This document shows, in pieces, positions 53,086 through 62,409 of a stretch of 64,000 nt of DNA. The notes under the pieces are model-generated. The model worked only from the letters and a program-made list of their open reading frames with translations, did not search any database and was not told the origin of the DNA. This DNA comes from Sporosarcina ureae DSM 2281 (GTDB lineage: Bacteria; Bacillota; Bacilli; Bacillales_A; Planococcaceae), in assembly GCF_000425545.1 (NCBI RefSeq), contig NZ_AUDQ01000012.1, positions 54,074 to 118,073 on the forward strand, given 5' to 3'. Position numbers and translations under genes: made by a program. Numbering within the stretch: position 1 is the stretch's first letter; each line of letters begins with the position of its first letter.

Positions 53086-54237
53086 TTAATCTAAACGTTC
53101 CACAATCGTCGCATTCGCCATGCCGTGCCCTTCGCACATCGTCTGCAGTCCGTAACGGCCGCCCGTTCTTTCCAATTCACTCATCATTGTGATCATCAAT
53201 CGACCACCACTTGCGCCAAGCGGATGACCTAGAGCGATTGCCCCGCCATTTGGATTTAGCTTCTTTGGATCGGCACCTGTCTCTTTCAACCAGGCAATCG
53301 TCACAACAGAAAAGGCTTCATTGACTTCAAAAATATCAATATCATCGAGTGTAAGTCCGGACTTTTCTAAGGCCTTTTGAGTAGCAGGTATGGGTCCCGT
53401 CAGCATGAGCGTCGGATCGGAACCTACCACTACCCGAGTAAGTACTTTAAACTTTGGCTTTAATCCGAGTTCTTCCGCCTTTTCGCGGGACATTAACAGA
53501 ATCGCATTTGCCCCGTCGCTAATTTGACTGGAGTTTCCAGCCGTCACATCACCACTTTCCCTAAAGGGAGTTTTCAACGAACTGAGCTTCTCCATCGTCG
53601 TATCTTCTCTCGGCCCCTCATCATCCTTCACAATCATGTTCGTGCCGTCAGGAAGTGTGACCTCAATCGGCATGATTTCTTTATCAAACCGACCTTCCTT
53701 CCGTGCAATGACAGCTTTCTCATTGCTTTCGAGTGAGTAGCGGTCCATTTCTTCTCTTGAGATCTCCCATTGCTCAGCAATTCTTTCCGCTGACTCGCCT
53801 TGGTGAACCATTTCGTATTTTGATGTAATTTCTTCACTAAATTTCACGTCTAGTCGACTGCTCCCCATTGGCACCCGAGACATGCTTTCGACGCCCCCTG
53901 CCACAACCACATCCATATCTCCGCTAATAATCGCTTGTGCTGCGAAATGTACAGCTTGCTGGCTTGACCCACATTGTCTGTCCACTGTCGTTCCCGGTAC
54001 TTCAACTGGATATCCTGCCTGCAAAACGGCAACCCGAGCGATATCAAAAGATTGTTCCCCTACTTGCGATACACACCCGAAGATGACATCCTCTACTAGC
54101 CCCGCATCAATTCCCGCTCGTTTGATCACTTCCGCCAGCGGCTTGGCTGCTAAATCTTCCGCCCGCACCGTACTCAATACACCATTTCTTTTTCCTACCG
54201 GCGTTCTAACCCATTCCACAATTACTGCTTCTCTCAT
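53086..54237 (-). CDS. Acetyl-CoA acyltransferase (thiolase family)
   Basis: 383 residues. Nucleophile Cys89 in VDRQCGSSQQAV, His in IALGHPLGASG, second Cys in TMCEGHGMAN. The QCGSSQQ form and length are of the FadI/steroid- or branched-acid thiolase type, unlike FadA at 5.3-6.5 kb (FCSSGLQ). Cleaves a 3-ketoacyl-CoA to acetyl- or propionyl-CoA. Same direction as the SDR gene upstream. Confidence 0.9.
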   Translation of the reverse strand: MREAVIVEWVRTPVGKRNGVLSTVRAEDLAAKPLAEVIKRAGIDAGLVEDVIFGCVSQVGEQSFDIARVAVLQAGYPVEVPGTTVDRQCGSSQQAVHFAAQAIISGDMDVVVAGGVESMSRVPMGSSRLDVKFSEEITSKYEMVHQGESAERIAEQWEISREEMDRYSLESNEKAVIARKEGRFDKEIMPIEVTLPDGTNMIVKDDEGPREDTTMEKLSSLKTPFRESGDVTAGNSSQISDGANAILLMSREKAEELGLKPKFKVLTRVVVGSDPTLMLTGPIPATQKALEKSGLTLDDIDIFEVNEAFSVVTIAWLKETGADPKKLNPNGGAIALGHPLGASGGRLMITMMSELERTGGRYGLQTMCEGHGMANATIVERLD

Positions 54238-54316
54238 ACTAAACCCCTCTTTCCTACATTCATTTGTAAGCCCTTACATTTCATTAAATACGTTTTTCAT
54301 TTTCTATACACACTTA

Positions 54317-55087
54317 TTACTTAGGCTGCATACGGACTGCTCCATCTAGGCGTATAACTTCCCCGTTCAGCATCGTATTTTCGCAAATACTTTTCACCAA
54401 TTGTGCGTATTCTTCCGGATAGCCGAGCCGTGAAGGAAAAGGTACCATCGCTCCGAGAGATTCCTTAGCTTTCTCAGGCAATGAAGCGAACATCGGTGTT
54501 TCAAACAAGCCTGGTGCGATTGTCATCACGCGAATACCTTCAGAAGCCAAGTCTCTCGCAAGGGGCAATGTCATACTGACGATCCCGCCTTTAGATGCTG
54601 CATACGCCACTTGACCAATCTGGCCGTCAAACGCGGCAACAGACGCCGTATTCACAATGACTCCTTTTTCGCCTTTACTATTTGGTTCATTTTTCGTCAT
54701 ATGCTCGACAGCGAGACGAATCGTATTAAACGTCCCGATTAAATTAATTTGAATGACCTTGCTGAAGTTTTCCAGATCATGCGCACCTTTTCTGCCGCTA
54801 TATGTTTTCTCCGCCACAGCGATGCCTGCACAATTCACGACTGCATTAATTTTGCCAAAAGTATTCACCGCATGCTCCAACGCCGCTTGAACACTTTCCG
54901 CGCTGGTGACATCCATCTTGACGTATAATGCACTATCTCCAAGCTCCTTGACCAATTCATTCCCACGGTCTTCTTGCAAATCCAAAATCGTTACATTTCC
55001 TCCTGCCGCAATAATCTCTCTTGCTGTAGCTTCTCCAAGTCCCGAAGCGCCCCCTGTAATAACCGCTGACACGTGATCCATGTTCAT
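54317..55087 (-). CDS. Short-chain dehydrogenase, HSD10-like 3-hydroxyacyl-CoA dehydrogenase
   Basis: 256 residues. NAD motif [31 protein letters not shown], catalytic Ser in [14 protein letters not shown] and YAASKGG. The near-identity to mitochondrial type-2 hydroxyacyl-CoA dehydrogenase (HSD17B10) runs to the C-terminus ([30 protein letters not shown]). That enzyme oxidises 2-methyl-3-hydroxybutyryl-CoA and other 3-hydroxyacyl-CoAs. First structural gene after the TetR gene (29-base gap). Confidence 0.9.
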   Translation of the reverse strand: MNMDHVSAVITGGASGLGEATAREIIAAGGNVTILDLQEDRGNELVKELGDSALYVKMDVTSAESVQAALEHAVNTFGKINAVVNCAGIAVAEKTYSGRKGAHDLENFSKVIQINLIGTFNTIRLAVEHMTKNEPNSKGEKGVIVNTASVAAFDGQIGQVAYAASKGGIVSMTLPLARDLASEGIRVMTIAPGLFETPMFASLPEKAKESLGAMVPFPSRLGYPEEYAQLVKSICENTMLNGEVIRLDGAVRMQPK

Positions 55088-55116
55088 ATTTACTTCGCTC
55101 CCTTTGATATATAGTC

Positions 55117-55701
55117 CTACAATAGAATCTTTAATAAATAATCTGCAATAGAATTGGCCAATTCTTCTATACTTTTACTACCTTTCGGAGAATACCAGAT
55201 CACCGCATTATTCATGGCTCCTAGAATTATATAATTCACAATCTTCATATCTACTTGTACAAAACTTCCGTCCTCCATCCCTTGTTGAATAAGTCTGTTC
55301 ATACAATCACTGTATTGATTTCTAAGGTGTAGAATTTCTTGCAAATGCTCACCTTCAAACACTTGATCCGGTTTAACGCCAATAAAGAAATCCGTTCTTC
55401 CTGTAATGACATTTTCCATGTGGACGACCATCGCCTTGCGCAACTTCGCAACAGACGTAAGTTCTTCCGCCAACACATTTTGAAGTTGCTCCATACTTTG
55501 TTCCAAAAGTAGTTTATGACTCTCATACACAAGTGATTCTTTATCTTTAAAATAATAGTAAACGGAACCCTTAGTCATAAGTAACTTCGCTGCAATATCT
55601 TCCATCGTCGTGGCATGATATCCCTTTTCCGCAATAACACTCATTGCGGATTTCCTGATCTCTTCTTTTTTCCTTTCCACTTTCTTCTCTCGTAACGACA
55701 T
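55117..55701 (-). CDS. TetR/AcrR family transcriptional regulator
   Basis: 194 residues. N-terminal helix-turn-helix ([20 protein letters not shown], then [19 protein letters not shown]), C-terminal ligand domain. First gene of the acyl-CoA cluster, all in one direction, so it probably represses it and is released by an acyl-CoA. I looked upstream (55702-55800) for a palindrome and found none that is clear. Confidence 0.92.
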   Translation of the reverse strand: MSLREKKVERKKEEIRKSAMSVIAEKGYHATTMEDIAAKLLMTKGSVYYYFKDKESLVYESHKLLLEQSMEQLQNVLAEELTSVAKLRKAMVVHMENVITGRTDFFIGVKPDQVFEGEHLQEILHLRNQYSDCMNRLIQQGMEDGSFVQVDMKIVNYIILGAMNNAVIWYSPKGSKSIEELANSIADYLLKILL

Positions 55702-55804
55702 GACTTTCTCACTTCCTTCACACTGCCATTTTCTACCTTATATATATTATGAATTTTCTGATTTTGAATGTCAAGTCAAATTTCAACGTTGGAGTATACT
55801 TGGA

Positions 55805-55862
55805 GGTGCCAGGTCCCGAAACAATTCTGAATTGTTTCTAAGTTGTGTCGGGACCTGGTACC
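55805..55862. repeat. Palindromic AGGTCCC/GGGACCT repeat R1
   Basis: GGTGCCAGGTCCCGAAACAA ... GTTGTGTCGGGACCTGGTACC, with an inner ACAATTCTGAATTGT arm. About 57 bases, able to form a long hairpin. Confidence 0.85.
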
Positions 55863-55922
55863 CCAAGTAAAATATTTGTGATAAGATGATTAATACTAGT
55901 ACTACAAAAAGGAGCGTGCAAG

Positions 55923-56096
55923 ATGAATAAACATCAGAAACGCACTGTTTATATTTCAATTATCGCACTTGCTTTCTTCTTGGTATTATCTCTACTCACA
56001 CAGCAATGGGGTTTCTTTTTGTGGAGTTTATTACCTGTCTTTATCGTGTTAATGACGACGTTTTCCACAACTATCGACAAAAGAAACAAAAGGTGA
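55923..56096 (+). CDS. Small two-helix membrane protein
   Basis: 57 residues: MNKHQKRTVY, helix ISIIALAFFLVLSLLT, short QQWG turn, helix FFLWSLLPVFIVLMTTF, tail DKRNKR. Start ATG 55923 follows AAAAAGGAGCGTGCAAG, a strong ribosome site. Function unknown; no family recognised. Confidence 0.65.
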   Translation: MNKHQKRTVYISIIALAFFLVLSLLTQQWGFFLWSLLPVFIVLMTTFSTTIDKRNKR

Positions 56097-56357
56097 TGAA
56101 AGATTTTTGTCCCAAGGTGCGTTTTATAAAAAATGCGGTTAGTAGCAAAATTGGAGATTATTAAATGAAAAATGTCAGATGCTTTAGCTAATTATAAATC
56201 ATGCGGAAATCTGGCAATACCTAGTAAGCTGTTTATACCTAATCACATACTCATGAATTTCTCTCGACTTGTTTTGAGATCCCTTTTCGACTAAAAGGAT
56301 CCTGCCCTTCAATTTCAGGCAGTGTACATTCCCTCAGTCTAAAAAGGAGTTGGTTCC
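56097..56357. other. Gene-free region before the MFS gene
   Basis: 261 bp. A short hairpin GATCCCTTTTCGACTAAAAGGATC lies at about 56279-56302; nothing else stands out. Confidence 0.4.
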
Positions 56358-57557
56358 ATGAATAGATATAAATATGGTCAGTTAAAAAGTACCAATCAAG
56401 TTCTCCTAATTTCCGCAGTCCTACTCGTTGCGTGTAATTTACGTGCCGCCATCACTTCTGTTGGACCTATTATCGGTCTACTACGCGAAAGTCTGTCTCT
56501 TTCCAATGGGAGTATAGGTATTTTAACGAGCTTACCGTTAATTGCCTTTGCGGTCATGTCCCCTATAGTCCCCAAGATTAGTACTAGATTTACCAATGAA
56601 ACTACACTCATTGCGGGGATGTGTACTCTCTCTTTTGGAATCATCTTGAGGTCGATTCCATTCATCCCATTACTTTTTATTGGCACGATGTTAATCGGCG
56701 TGGGAATTGCTATTTCAAACGTGTTACTTCCCGGTATCATTAAAGAACGTTTTCCAAATCAAGTGCCACTGATGACGAGTGTATACACGACGACAATGAG
56801 TTTATTTGCGGCTTTAGCTTCGGGAGTTAGTATTCCGTTAGCTGTCGGTGCTGGGCTAGGGTGGGAATTTGCATTAGGTATTTGGATTGTACCTGCGCTT
56901 GTAGGTATTGGAATTTGGGTGTATTTCGTTAAACAACGAAAATCCGCCGACGAAGTGAACATGTATTATGTGAAGGCTGATGATAGTAAAATGTGGCGGT
57001 CGCCGCTCGCTTGGCAAGTAGCTATCTTTCTCGGGTTACAAGCTTTTTCATATAACGCGCTAATGACATGGCTACCGGAAATTTTAATCGATTACGGTGT
57101 AACGAGTAAGTCTGCTGGTTGGATGCTGTCATTTAACCAATTAATCGGACTACCTGCCAGTCTACTCGTACCGATCATTGCAGGTAAATTCACATCACAA
57201 CGAGGCATTATTTTAATTTTATGTACGTTGGCATTTGGTGGGTATATCGGGCTTCTATTCGGTGAGAGTTATGATGTCATGATTTGGAGTGTTGGATTGA
57301 TAGGAGTTGCCTATGGTGGATTATTCCCTCTTTCCTTAGCTTTTCTAGCTATGCGTACAACTACCGCAATGCAAGCAGCAAAGTTATCGGGAATGGCGCA
57401 AGCAATCGGCTATTCACTTGCTGCAATAGGGCCCGTTTTATTAGGATCTCTCGTGGACACGACGGGTACTTGGACATTTTCCTTATCCATATTATTATTT
57501 GTTACGGTATTAACTCTAATTGTTGGATTTGGTGCTGGTAGAAATCGAGTTCTATAA
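56358..57557 (+). CDS. MFS transporter, CynX/NimT family
   Basis: 399 residues with 12 membrane segments. The N-terminus (VLLISAVLLVACNLRAAITS, VGPIIGLL) is typical of the CynX/NimT cyanate or nitroimidazole permease branch. Substrate not predictable. Start ATG 56358 follows AAAAAGGAGTTGGTTCC. Single gene flanked by palindromic repeats. Confidence 0.88.
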   Translation: MNRYKYGQLKSTNQVLLISAVLLVACNLRAAITSVGPIIGLLRESLSLSNGSIGILTSLPLIAFAVMSPIVPKISTRFTNETTLIAGMCTLSFGIILRSIPFIPLLFIGTMLIGVGIAISNVLLPGIIKERFPNQVPLMTSVYTTTMSLFAALASGVSIPLAVGAGLGWEFALGIWIVPALVGIGIWVYFVKQRKSADEVNMYYVKADDSKMWRSPLAWQVAIFLGLQAFSYNALMTWLPEILIDYGVTSKSAGWMLSFNQLIGLPASLLVPIIAGKFTSQRGIILILCTLAFGGYIGLLFGESYDVMIWSVGLIGVAYGGLFPLSLAFLAMRTTTAMQAAKLSGMAQAIGYSLAAIGPVLLGSLVDTTGTWTFSLSILLFVTVLTLIVGFGAGRNRVL

Positions 57558-57643
57558 GTGCCTGGTCGTGACACGATTCCACATAAGTGCCAGGTCCCGA
57601 AACAATTCTGAATTGTTCTTGAATTGTGTGGGGACCTGGTACC
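57558..57643. repeat. Palindromic repeat R2 with a partial copy in front
   Basis: Full copy 57587-57643 (GTGCCAGGTCCCGAAACAAT ... GTGTGGGGACCTGGTACC), preceded at 57558-57585 by a short degenerate piece (AGTGCCTGGTCGTGAC). Located right after the MFS stop, so may serve as a terminator. Confidence 0.8.
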
Positions 57644-57657
57644 TCAGTAATCAGCTT

Positions 57658-58194
57658 CTACTTATCTAAATTCTCAATAGCATAATTAGCTTCTTCTTGT
57701 GTGAATTTTTCACCATACGAAGAAGTCAGCTGGTCTCTTATTCCTTCTGGTGACATACTCATCGTTTCTTGATACGTTTTTGCTTTTGCTAAGGCATTTT
57801 TATTATAATCAGCTTGGAGATTTTCCATTGCGTACTGGGCTTCCTCCTCAGTAAACTTTTCTCCATTTTCAGAAGTTAATTGTTCAGAAATAGATTTTTT
57901 AGACATATTCATTGTTTTCGCGTATGTTTCGGCCTTTTTCAAAGCGGATTTATATTCACTTGGTACATCATCCTCTACCGGCTTTTCCTCTTTTACTGGT
58001 TCAAAAATATCGGTCTTTTCTTCTTTGGGAGTATCTTGTACTGGTTCAGTAGTAGCCTGCTTACTTGCTTCTTGGCTTGCCACCTCATTGTCCTCATCAC
58101 TACTGTTGGTAGCAGATATAATAATGATAAGTGCAATCACCCAAACCCACCACTTTTTATAAAATGGCTTTTTCTTCTTTTGATTTTCTTCCAA
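57658..58194 (-). CDS. Membrane-anchored protein with two Ltp-like repeats
   Basis: 178 residues. Cytoplasmic KKKKPFYKKWWV, one membrane helix (WVWVIALIIIISAT), an acidic/Thr linker, then two 43-residue repeats of the Ltp type (ALKKAETYAKTMNMSKKSIS and ALAKAKTYQETMSMSPEGIR; each ends EKFT.EEA.YA.ENL). Ltp lipoproteins of phages block DNA injection by other phages; this one lacks a lipobox. TTG start 58194 is seven bases after GGGGG; the ATG at 58212 has no ribosome site. The role here is unproven. Confidence 0.8.
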   Translation of the reverse strand: MEENQKKKKPFYKKWWVWVIALIIIISATNSSDEDNEVASQEASKQATTEPVQDTPKEEKTDIFEPVKEEKPVEDDVPSEYKSALKKAETYAKTMNMSKKSISEQLTSENGEKFTEEEAQYAMENLQADYNKNALAKAKTYQETMSMSPEGIRDQLTSSYGEKFTQEEANYAIENLDK

Positions 58195-58285
58195 TTCAAT
58201 TCCCCCATTCAACTATCTTGATTTCACCGTACAGACGGCAAATTTCCAAAAAAGTTTCAAACTATATCCATTTGATTTTATGTAC

Positions 58286-58338
58286 TAGGTTCCAGGACTA
58301 CTCTGAGTTGTTCGTAAGTTGTGTGAGAACCTGGTACC
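58286..58338. repeat. Palindromic repeat R3 (diverged)
   Basis: AGGTTCCAGGACTACTCTGA ... GTTGTGTGAGAACCTGGTACCC, a diverged copy. Confidence 0.7.
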
Positions 58339-58351
58339 CTATAAAAAAAAA

Positions 58352-58406
58352 GTACCATCCCCACACAATTCTGAATTGTTCTCGAATTGTGTGGGGACCT
58401 GGCACC
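58352..58406. repeat. Palindromic repeat R4
   Basis: GTACCATCCCCACACAATTC ... GAATTGTGTGGGGACCTGGCACC, 14 bases after R3. Long near-perfect arms CCCCACACAATTC / GAATTGTGTGGGG. Confidence 0.85.
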
Positions 58407-58433
58407 CAATCAAACCGTGTCCATACCCAGCCC

Positions 58434-59075
58434 CTAAAACTCCCGATTCCACAAAGGCATAAACCACTTAACCCCCCGTCGATTAACAGGAAGCACCTTC
58501 ATATCCGCTAGCAAATGACTAATATACCCAGCAAGCCCCGCAGCAACTAGACCGTCAATCGGCCATTGCGCATACACATGCTTCAAAATATATGCATAAA
58601 ACACAATACCGATTATAGAATGCGTATAGGACCTATGCGGCAAGAACGACGCAATAATAATATAACTACCAGCAAGTAAAATACCGAGCGACTGATCAAG
58701 GACAAAGCCGAGAAGCATGACAAGGATCCCAGTGATGGTGAGCATCCGTCGTTGTGTAATGATACGCGACACAATAAGCAGTAGAAGTCCGATACCACCA
58801 TATACATAAATATCTTGGCTCAGTCCCTCTGTAAATACTTGATAGATGAGTGTCAGCAAGATGACGATGCCGGCAGTCTCCATAAGCCATTTGCTTACTT
58901 TCTTACTAAGTGTAATGCTATTGCTCGCGAGCCCGTTCGTGTCAAGATCCGGAACAACGCCGGATATTCCGCCGACCGTCGCGCCAATTAACGCAGTCTT
59001 GATATCCGGCTGCACAGCGTATCCCGCAATAGCACCGACCGCTGTGCCGATAAATAGATGTGAAGTGCCTTTCAT
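58434..59075 (-). CDS. YdjM/DUF457 family membrane-bound metal-dependent hydrolase
   Basis: 213 residues with several membrane segments. Motifs MKGTSHLFIGTAVGAIAGY (His), GGISGVVPDLDTN (Asp), FLPHRSYTHSIIGI and GYISHLLADM are the metal-binding His/Asp sites of the YdjM family, which in E. coli is SOS-linked; function is otherwise unknown. Start ATG 59075 after GAGAGGTTTACAT. Confidence 0.85.
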   Translation of the reverse strand: MKGTSHLFIGTAVGAIAGYAVQPDIKTALIGATVGGISGVVPDLDTNGLASNSITLSKKVSKWLMETAGIVILLTLIYQVFTEGLSQDIYVYGGIGLLLLIVSRIITQRRMLTITGILVMLLGFVLDQSLGILLAGSYIIIASFLPHRSYTHSIIGIVFYAYILKHVYAQWPIDGLVAAGLAGYISHLLADMKVLPVNRRGVKWFMPLWNREF

Positions 59076-59183
59076 ATGTAAACCTCTCTAGTTGTATAGT
59101 GTACGGTCGAATCAAGAACGTATATTCGTTCCGTCATTTCTAGTATAACGATTGCCGAATGAAATAGGAAACATTCCGTTACG

Positions 59184-59217
59184 ATAAAAAAAGACTGAGC
59201 ATGATCCCAGTCGTTTC
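59184..59217 (-). terminator. Terminator after the AtoE gene
   Basis: Minus strand GACTGGG-ATCATG-CTCAGTC followed by seven T. Confidence 0.75.
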
Positions 59218-59225
59218 AAATTTAC

Positions 59226-60539
59226 TTAGAAGAAATATAATCCGATACTAATAATAATCCCACTCACTACAAGTACGAAAATACAAAAGCCCATAATATC
59301 CTTCGCACGAAGTCCTGCGATCGCAAGTGCCGGCAACGCCCAGAACGGCTGAATCATGTTCGTCCATGCATCGCCCCATGCAATCGCCATAGCGGTTTTC
59401 GAATAGCTAACACCGAGTGTTTGCGCAGCATCCAACATAATAGGAGCTTGCACTGCCCACTGACCGCCACCGGATGGCACGAAAAAGTTCACCAGACCTG
59501 CCGCAAAGAAAGTAAACAGTGGAAACGTACTTCCCGTAGATATGGAAACAAACCATTCGGACATCACACCAGCTAATCCTGAAGCAACCATCATGCCCAT
59601 AATACCCGCATAGAACGGGAATTGAATGATGATGCCTCCAGCTGTTTTAACCGCCGTCGTAACAGCGGCAAGAAAACGTTTCGGCGTACCATGGAAAATC
59701 ACGCCTAGAATGAGGAAAATAAAATTCACAATGTTTAAATTCAAATCGAACCCTTTGGTAATGAAATGCTGAATGAGATAAATGAGACCAAGTGCGCCGA
59801 TCAGCATAGAAATAATCACACTGTTTTCAAGTTTGCTAGCCGGTGTGTGATCAGTATCTTTCTCCACTTCGATATGTTCTTCTAAAAGCTTCGGATCCAC
59901 CGTAACGGTATGTTCTGGCTTTGGCATCATGAAACGATTCAACAACGGAATGGCAATAAGTAGCGCCACGACAATGATCATATTATACGTAGAGAAAATC
60001 GTTTCAGATGTATGAACGACACCCATTATGTCAGCGAATGGATGATCTTCAGTCGCGATTGACAGTGGAATCGATCCTCCAAGACCTCCATGCCAAATAA
60101 TCATACCGGAATAAGCACTTGCAATTAACAAACGGTAGTCAACATTCGGTACTTTCGTTGCGATTTCCTTCGCAAAAAGAGCACCAATGACCAGACCGAA
60201 GCCCCAGTTAATCCAACAAGCAATCAATGCTACAACAGAAACGAGTATAATTGCGGAACCAGGTGACTTTGCCACACCTGCAAGCGTGCTTAGCAACTTC
60301 TTGAATACTGGGCTAATTGCCAAAACATAACCTGCAACTAGAACAATGACCATTTGCATCGTAAATGACAAAAGCCCCCAGAAGCCATCTCCCCAATGCA
60401 CGACCATGTCGAGCGGACCCGAATCGGTGAATCCAAGACCGAGCCCGAATACAACCAACGTTAAAATAGCAACGAAAATATACGGGTCTGGTAAATATCT
60501 CTCCATTAACGTGTTGGACCATCTAGTTAACAGTTTCAT
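59226..60539 (-). CDS. atoE: Short-chain fatty acid transporter, AtoE family
   Basis: 437 residues with 11-12 membrane segments and the family motifs CWINWGFGLVIGALFAKEI, WHGGLGGSIPLS, FFVPSGGGQWAVQAPIM and MAIAWGDAWTNMIQPFWALP. AtoE-type carriers import acetoacetate and other short-chain acids, which would feed thiolase-based pathways such as those nearby. Start ATG 60539 after GGGGGATGTAGT. The gene is a single unit with its own terminator. Confidence 0.9.
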   Translation of the reverse strand: MKLLTRWSNTLMERYLPDPYIFVAILTLVVFGLGLGFTDSGPLDMVVHWGDGFWGLLSFTMQMVIVLVAGYVLAISPVFKKLLSTLAGVAKSPGSAIILVSVVALIACWINWGFGLVIGALFAKEIATKVPNVDYRLLIASAYSGMIIWHGGLGGSIPLSIATEDHPFADIMGVVHTSETIFSTYNMIIVVALLIAIPLLNRFMMPKPEHTVTVDPKLLEEHIEVEKDTDHTPASKLENSVIISMLIGALGLIYLIQHFITKGFDLNLNIVNFIFLILGVIFHGTPKRFLAAVTTAVKTAGGIIIQFPFYAGIMGMMVASGLAGVMSEWFVSISTGSTFPLFTFFAAGLVNFFVPSGGGQWAVQAPIMLDAAQTLGVSYSKTAMAIAWGDAWTNMIQPFWALPALAIAGLRAKDIMGFCIFVLVVSGIIISIGLYFF

Positions 60540-60750
60540 ACTACATCCCCCCTGTGTTTTCTCGTACAGACTATTTGGTAGATTTATTAGATAAAGTCTT
60601 TGTCGTTAGCGTATTTTTTCACCATTGACAACTAAAAGTGGATAGTAATATGTTTTAAAATGAATTTTTACTATAGTCAGGATGTATCACCTAGAGAAGC
60701 TTTAAGACGATTTAATTTGTATGAGCACCTGGTACGTTAACTCCATACTT

Positions 60751-62409
60751 CTAATTCTCCTTACAATGAAGGGCTGCGATATGACCGAATGTCATGCCAG
60801 GTCCAATTGTCGCGCCAGGTCCCGGGTATGATTCACCCATCACGGCAGCTGAGCAATTGCCACACGCGTACAGTCCCTCAATTGGCGTTCCGTCCTCTTT
60901 CAACACGCGAGCGTGAGTGTCGATGACGACGCCGCCTTTCGTTCCAATATCACCCGGATAGATCTTCAATGCGTAGTAAGGTCCTTTGTTGAGCGCATCG
61001 AGGTTCGGGTTTTTCAGTGTGGGATCACCGTAGTACTGATCATGCTTCGTTTCGCCCCGATGGAAATCAAGGTCCTTTCCTGTCTCCGCAAATCCATTGA
61101 ACCGCTCCACTGTCTTCACTAGATTTCCTTTTGGTATCGCCAATTGCTCTTCCAATCCTGCAATCGTTTCGCTTTTTAGTACCACACCATGTTCATAGTA
61201 TTCTTTAGGGAAATCTTGTCCTGGGAACAATCCCGCGAAGAGATGACGTTTTTTTGCTTTATGATCTAGGATGATCCACGAATGGATTGCCTTACCGCCT
61301 GTTTTTTCATGGTGCGCATACATAGTATCCACAAATTCATGGTATGGCGTGGGCTCATTAATATAGCGGTTGCCATCTTGGTCTGTGATAATCATAGATG
61401 GGATGGCCCGGTCCGCCACTAAGAAGAACGGCTTGCCTGTATGATCAATGATCGATGGCGCGCCCCAAACCTTATCCATGAAGCCAAGTTTCGCGCCAAG
61501 CATCTGGGCGGGATCCAATAAATCCCCTGTTTGCCCTTGCGGAGAGGATGTCCACGTTTTATCCGTCGGCGCCGGAAGATACTTCTCACGAAACGACTGT
61601 TTCTGGGAGAATCCGCCTGACGCAAAAATAACGCCTTTCGATGCTTTCACACGAGTTTCTTTGCCGTCTTTCATAATCTTAATGCCGGTAATTGAATCGT
61701 CTTCGATAGTAAAATCGATGAACGGGCTATCTAGCCAAAGCTCGCCCCCAAGCTCTTTGTATGTTAGCGCAAGTCTACCGATCAGCGCTTGGCCCAAAGC
61801 TGAGTAATTGGCTTTCAAAACCAAGTGCTTAACCAAACGCCAGCCGAGCGTCAAGCTTCTCTTCTTTCCTTTCCACGTTCTAGTAATCATATTAATATGA
61901 CGGAAATCCTGTCCTGTCATGACAAACCCTTTCGTATCCATCGCGGGTTTCTTCATCTGCCCTCGCCAACCGCCCAGCTTGTTTAGATTAAAGACTGTAG
62001 GCTCAATGGAACGCCCTTCTCCTTTACCACCTTCTAAGTGAGGATAATAGTCTGAGTAGTCTTTAGCGTACGTAAACCGCATATGCTCGGACGTGTCATG
62101 GAGATAATCCATCATGTCGATGCCTTTCTTCAAATAGGTCTCTTTCATCTCATCCGACGTTTTGTCACCGACCGTTGCATCCAAATACGTCTTCGCTTCC
62201 TGAAAACTGTCACGCACTCCACCTTCGACCAAATATCGGTTATTCGGAATCCATACCCCGCCTCCCGAAAGTGCCGACGCCCCTCCAAATACTTTCTCCT
62301 TTTCAATTAGGACCGTCTTCAAGCCTTCTTTCTTTCCCGTAATCGCGGCCGAAAATCCCGACGCTCCTGAACCAACGACAATTACATCATATTCATAATC
62401 CCACTCCAT
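60751..62409 (-). CDS. FAD-dependent oxidoreductase, 3-ketosteroid delta1-dehydrogenase-like
   Basis: 552 residues. N-terminus DVIVVGSGASGFSAAITGKK and FGGASALSGGGVWIPNN; C-terminus YYALKIYPGDIGTKGGVVID and YPGPGATIGPGMTFGHIAA. These match KstD-type flavoproteins, where the tyrosine before PGD takes part in catalysis. Such enzymes desaturate 3-keto steroids or cyclohexanone-type rings, or act as fumarate reductases. In a Bacillales the steroid role is uncertain. Start ATG 62409 after AAGGGGGATTTTT. Confidence 0.82.
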   Translation of the reverse strand: MEWDYEYDVIVVGSGASGFSAAITGKKEGLKTVLIEKEKVFGGASALSGGGVWIPNNRYLVEGGVRDSFQEAKTYLDATVGDKTSDEMKETYLKKGIDMMDYLHDTSEHMRFTYAKDYSDYYPHLEGGKGEGRSIEPTVFNLNKLGGWRGQMKKPAMDTKGFVMTGQDFRHINMITRTWKGKKRSLTLGWRLVKHLVLKANYSALGQALIGRLALTYKELGGELWLDSPFIDFTIEDDSITGIKIMKDGKETRVKASKGVIFASGGFSQKQSFREKYLPAPTDKTWTSSPQGQTGDLLDPAQMLGAKLGFMDKVWGAPSIIDHTGKPFFLVADRAIPSMIITDQDGNRYINEPTPYHEFVDTMYAHHEKTGGKAIHSWIILDHKAKKRHLFAGLFPGQDFPKEYYEHGVVLKSETIAGLEEQLAIPKGNLVKTVERFNGFAETGKDLDFHRGETKHDQYYGDPTLKNPNLDALNKGPYYALKIYPGDIGTKGGVVIDTHARVLKEDGTPIEGLYACGNCSAAVMGESYPGPGATIGPGMTFGHIAALHCKEN

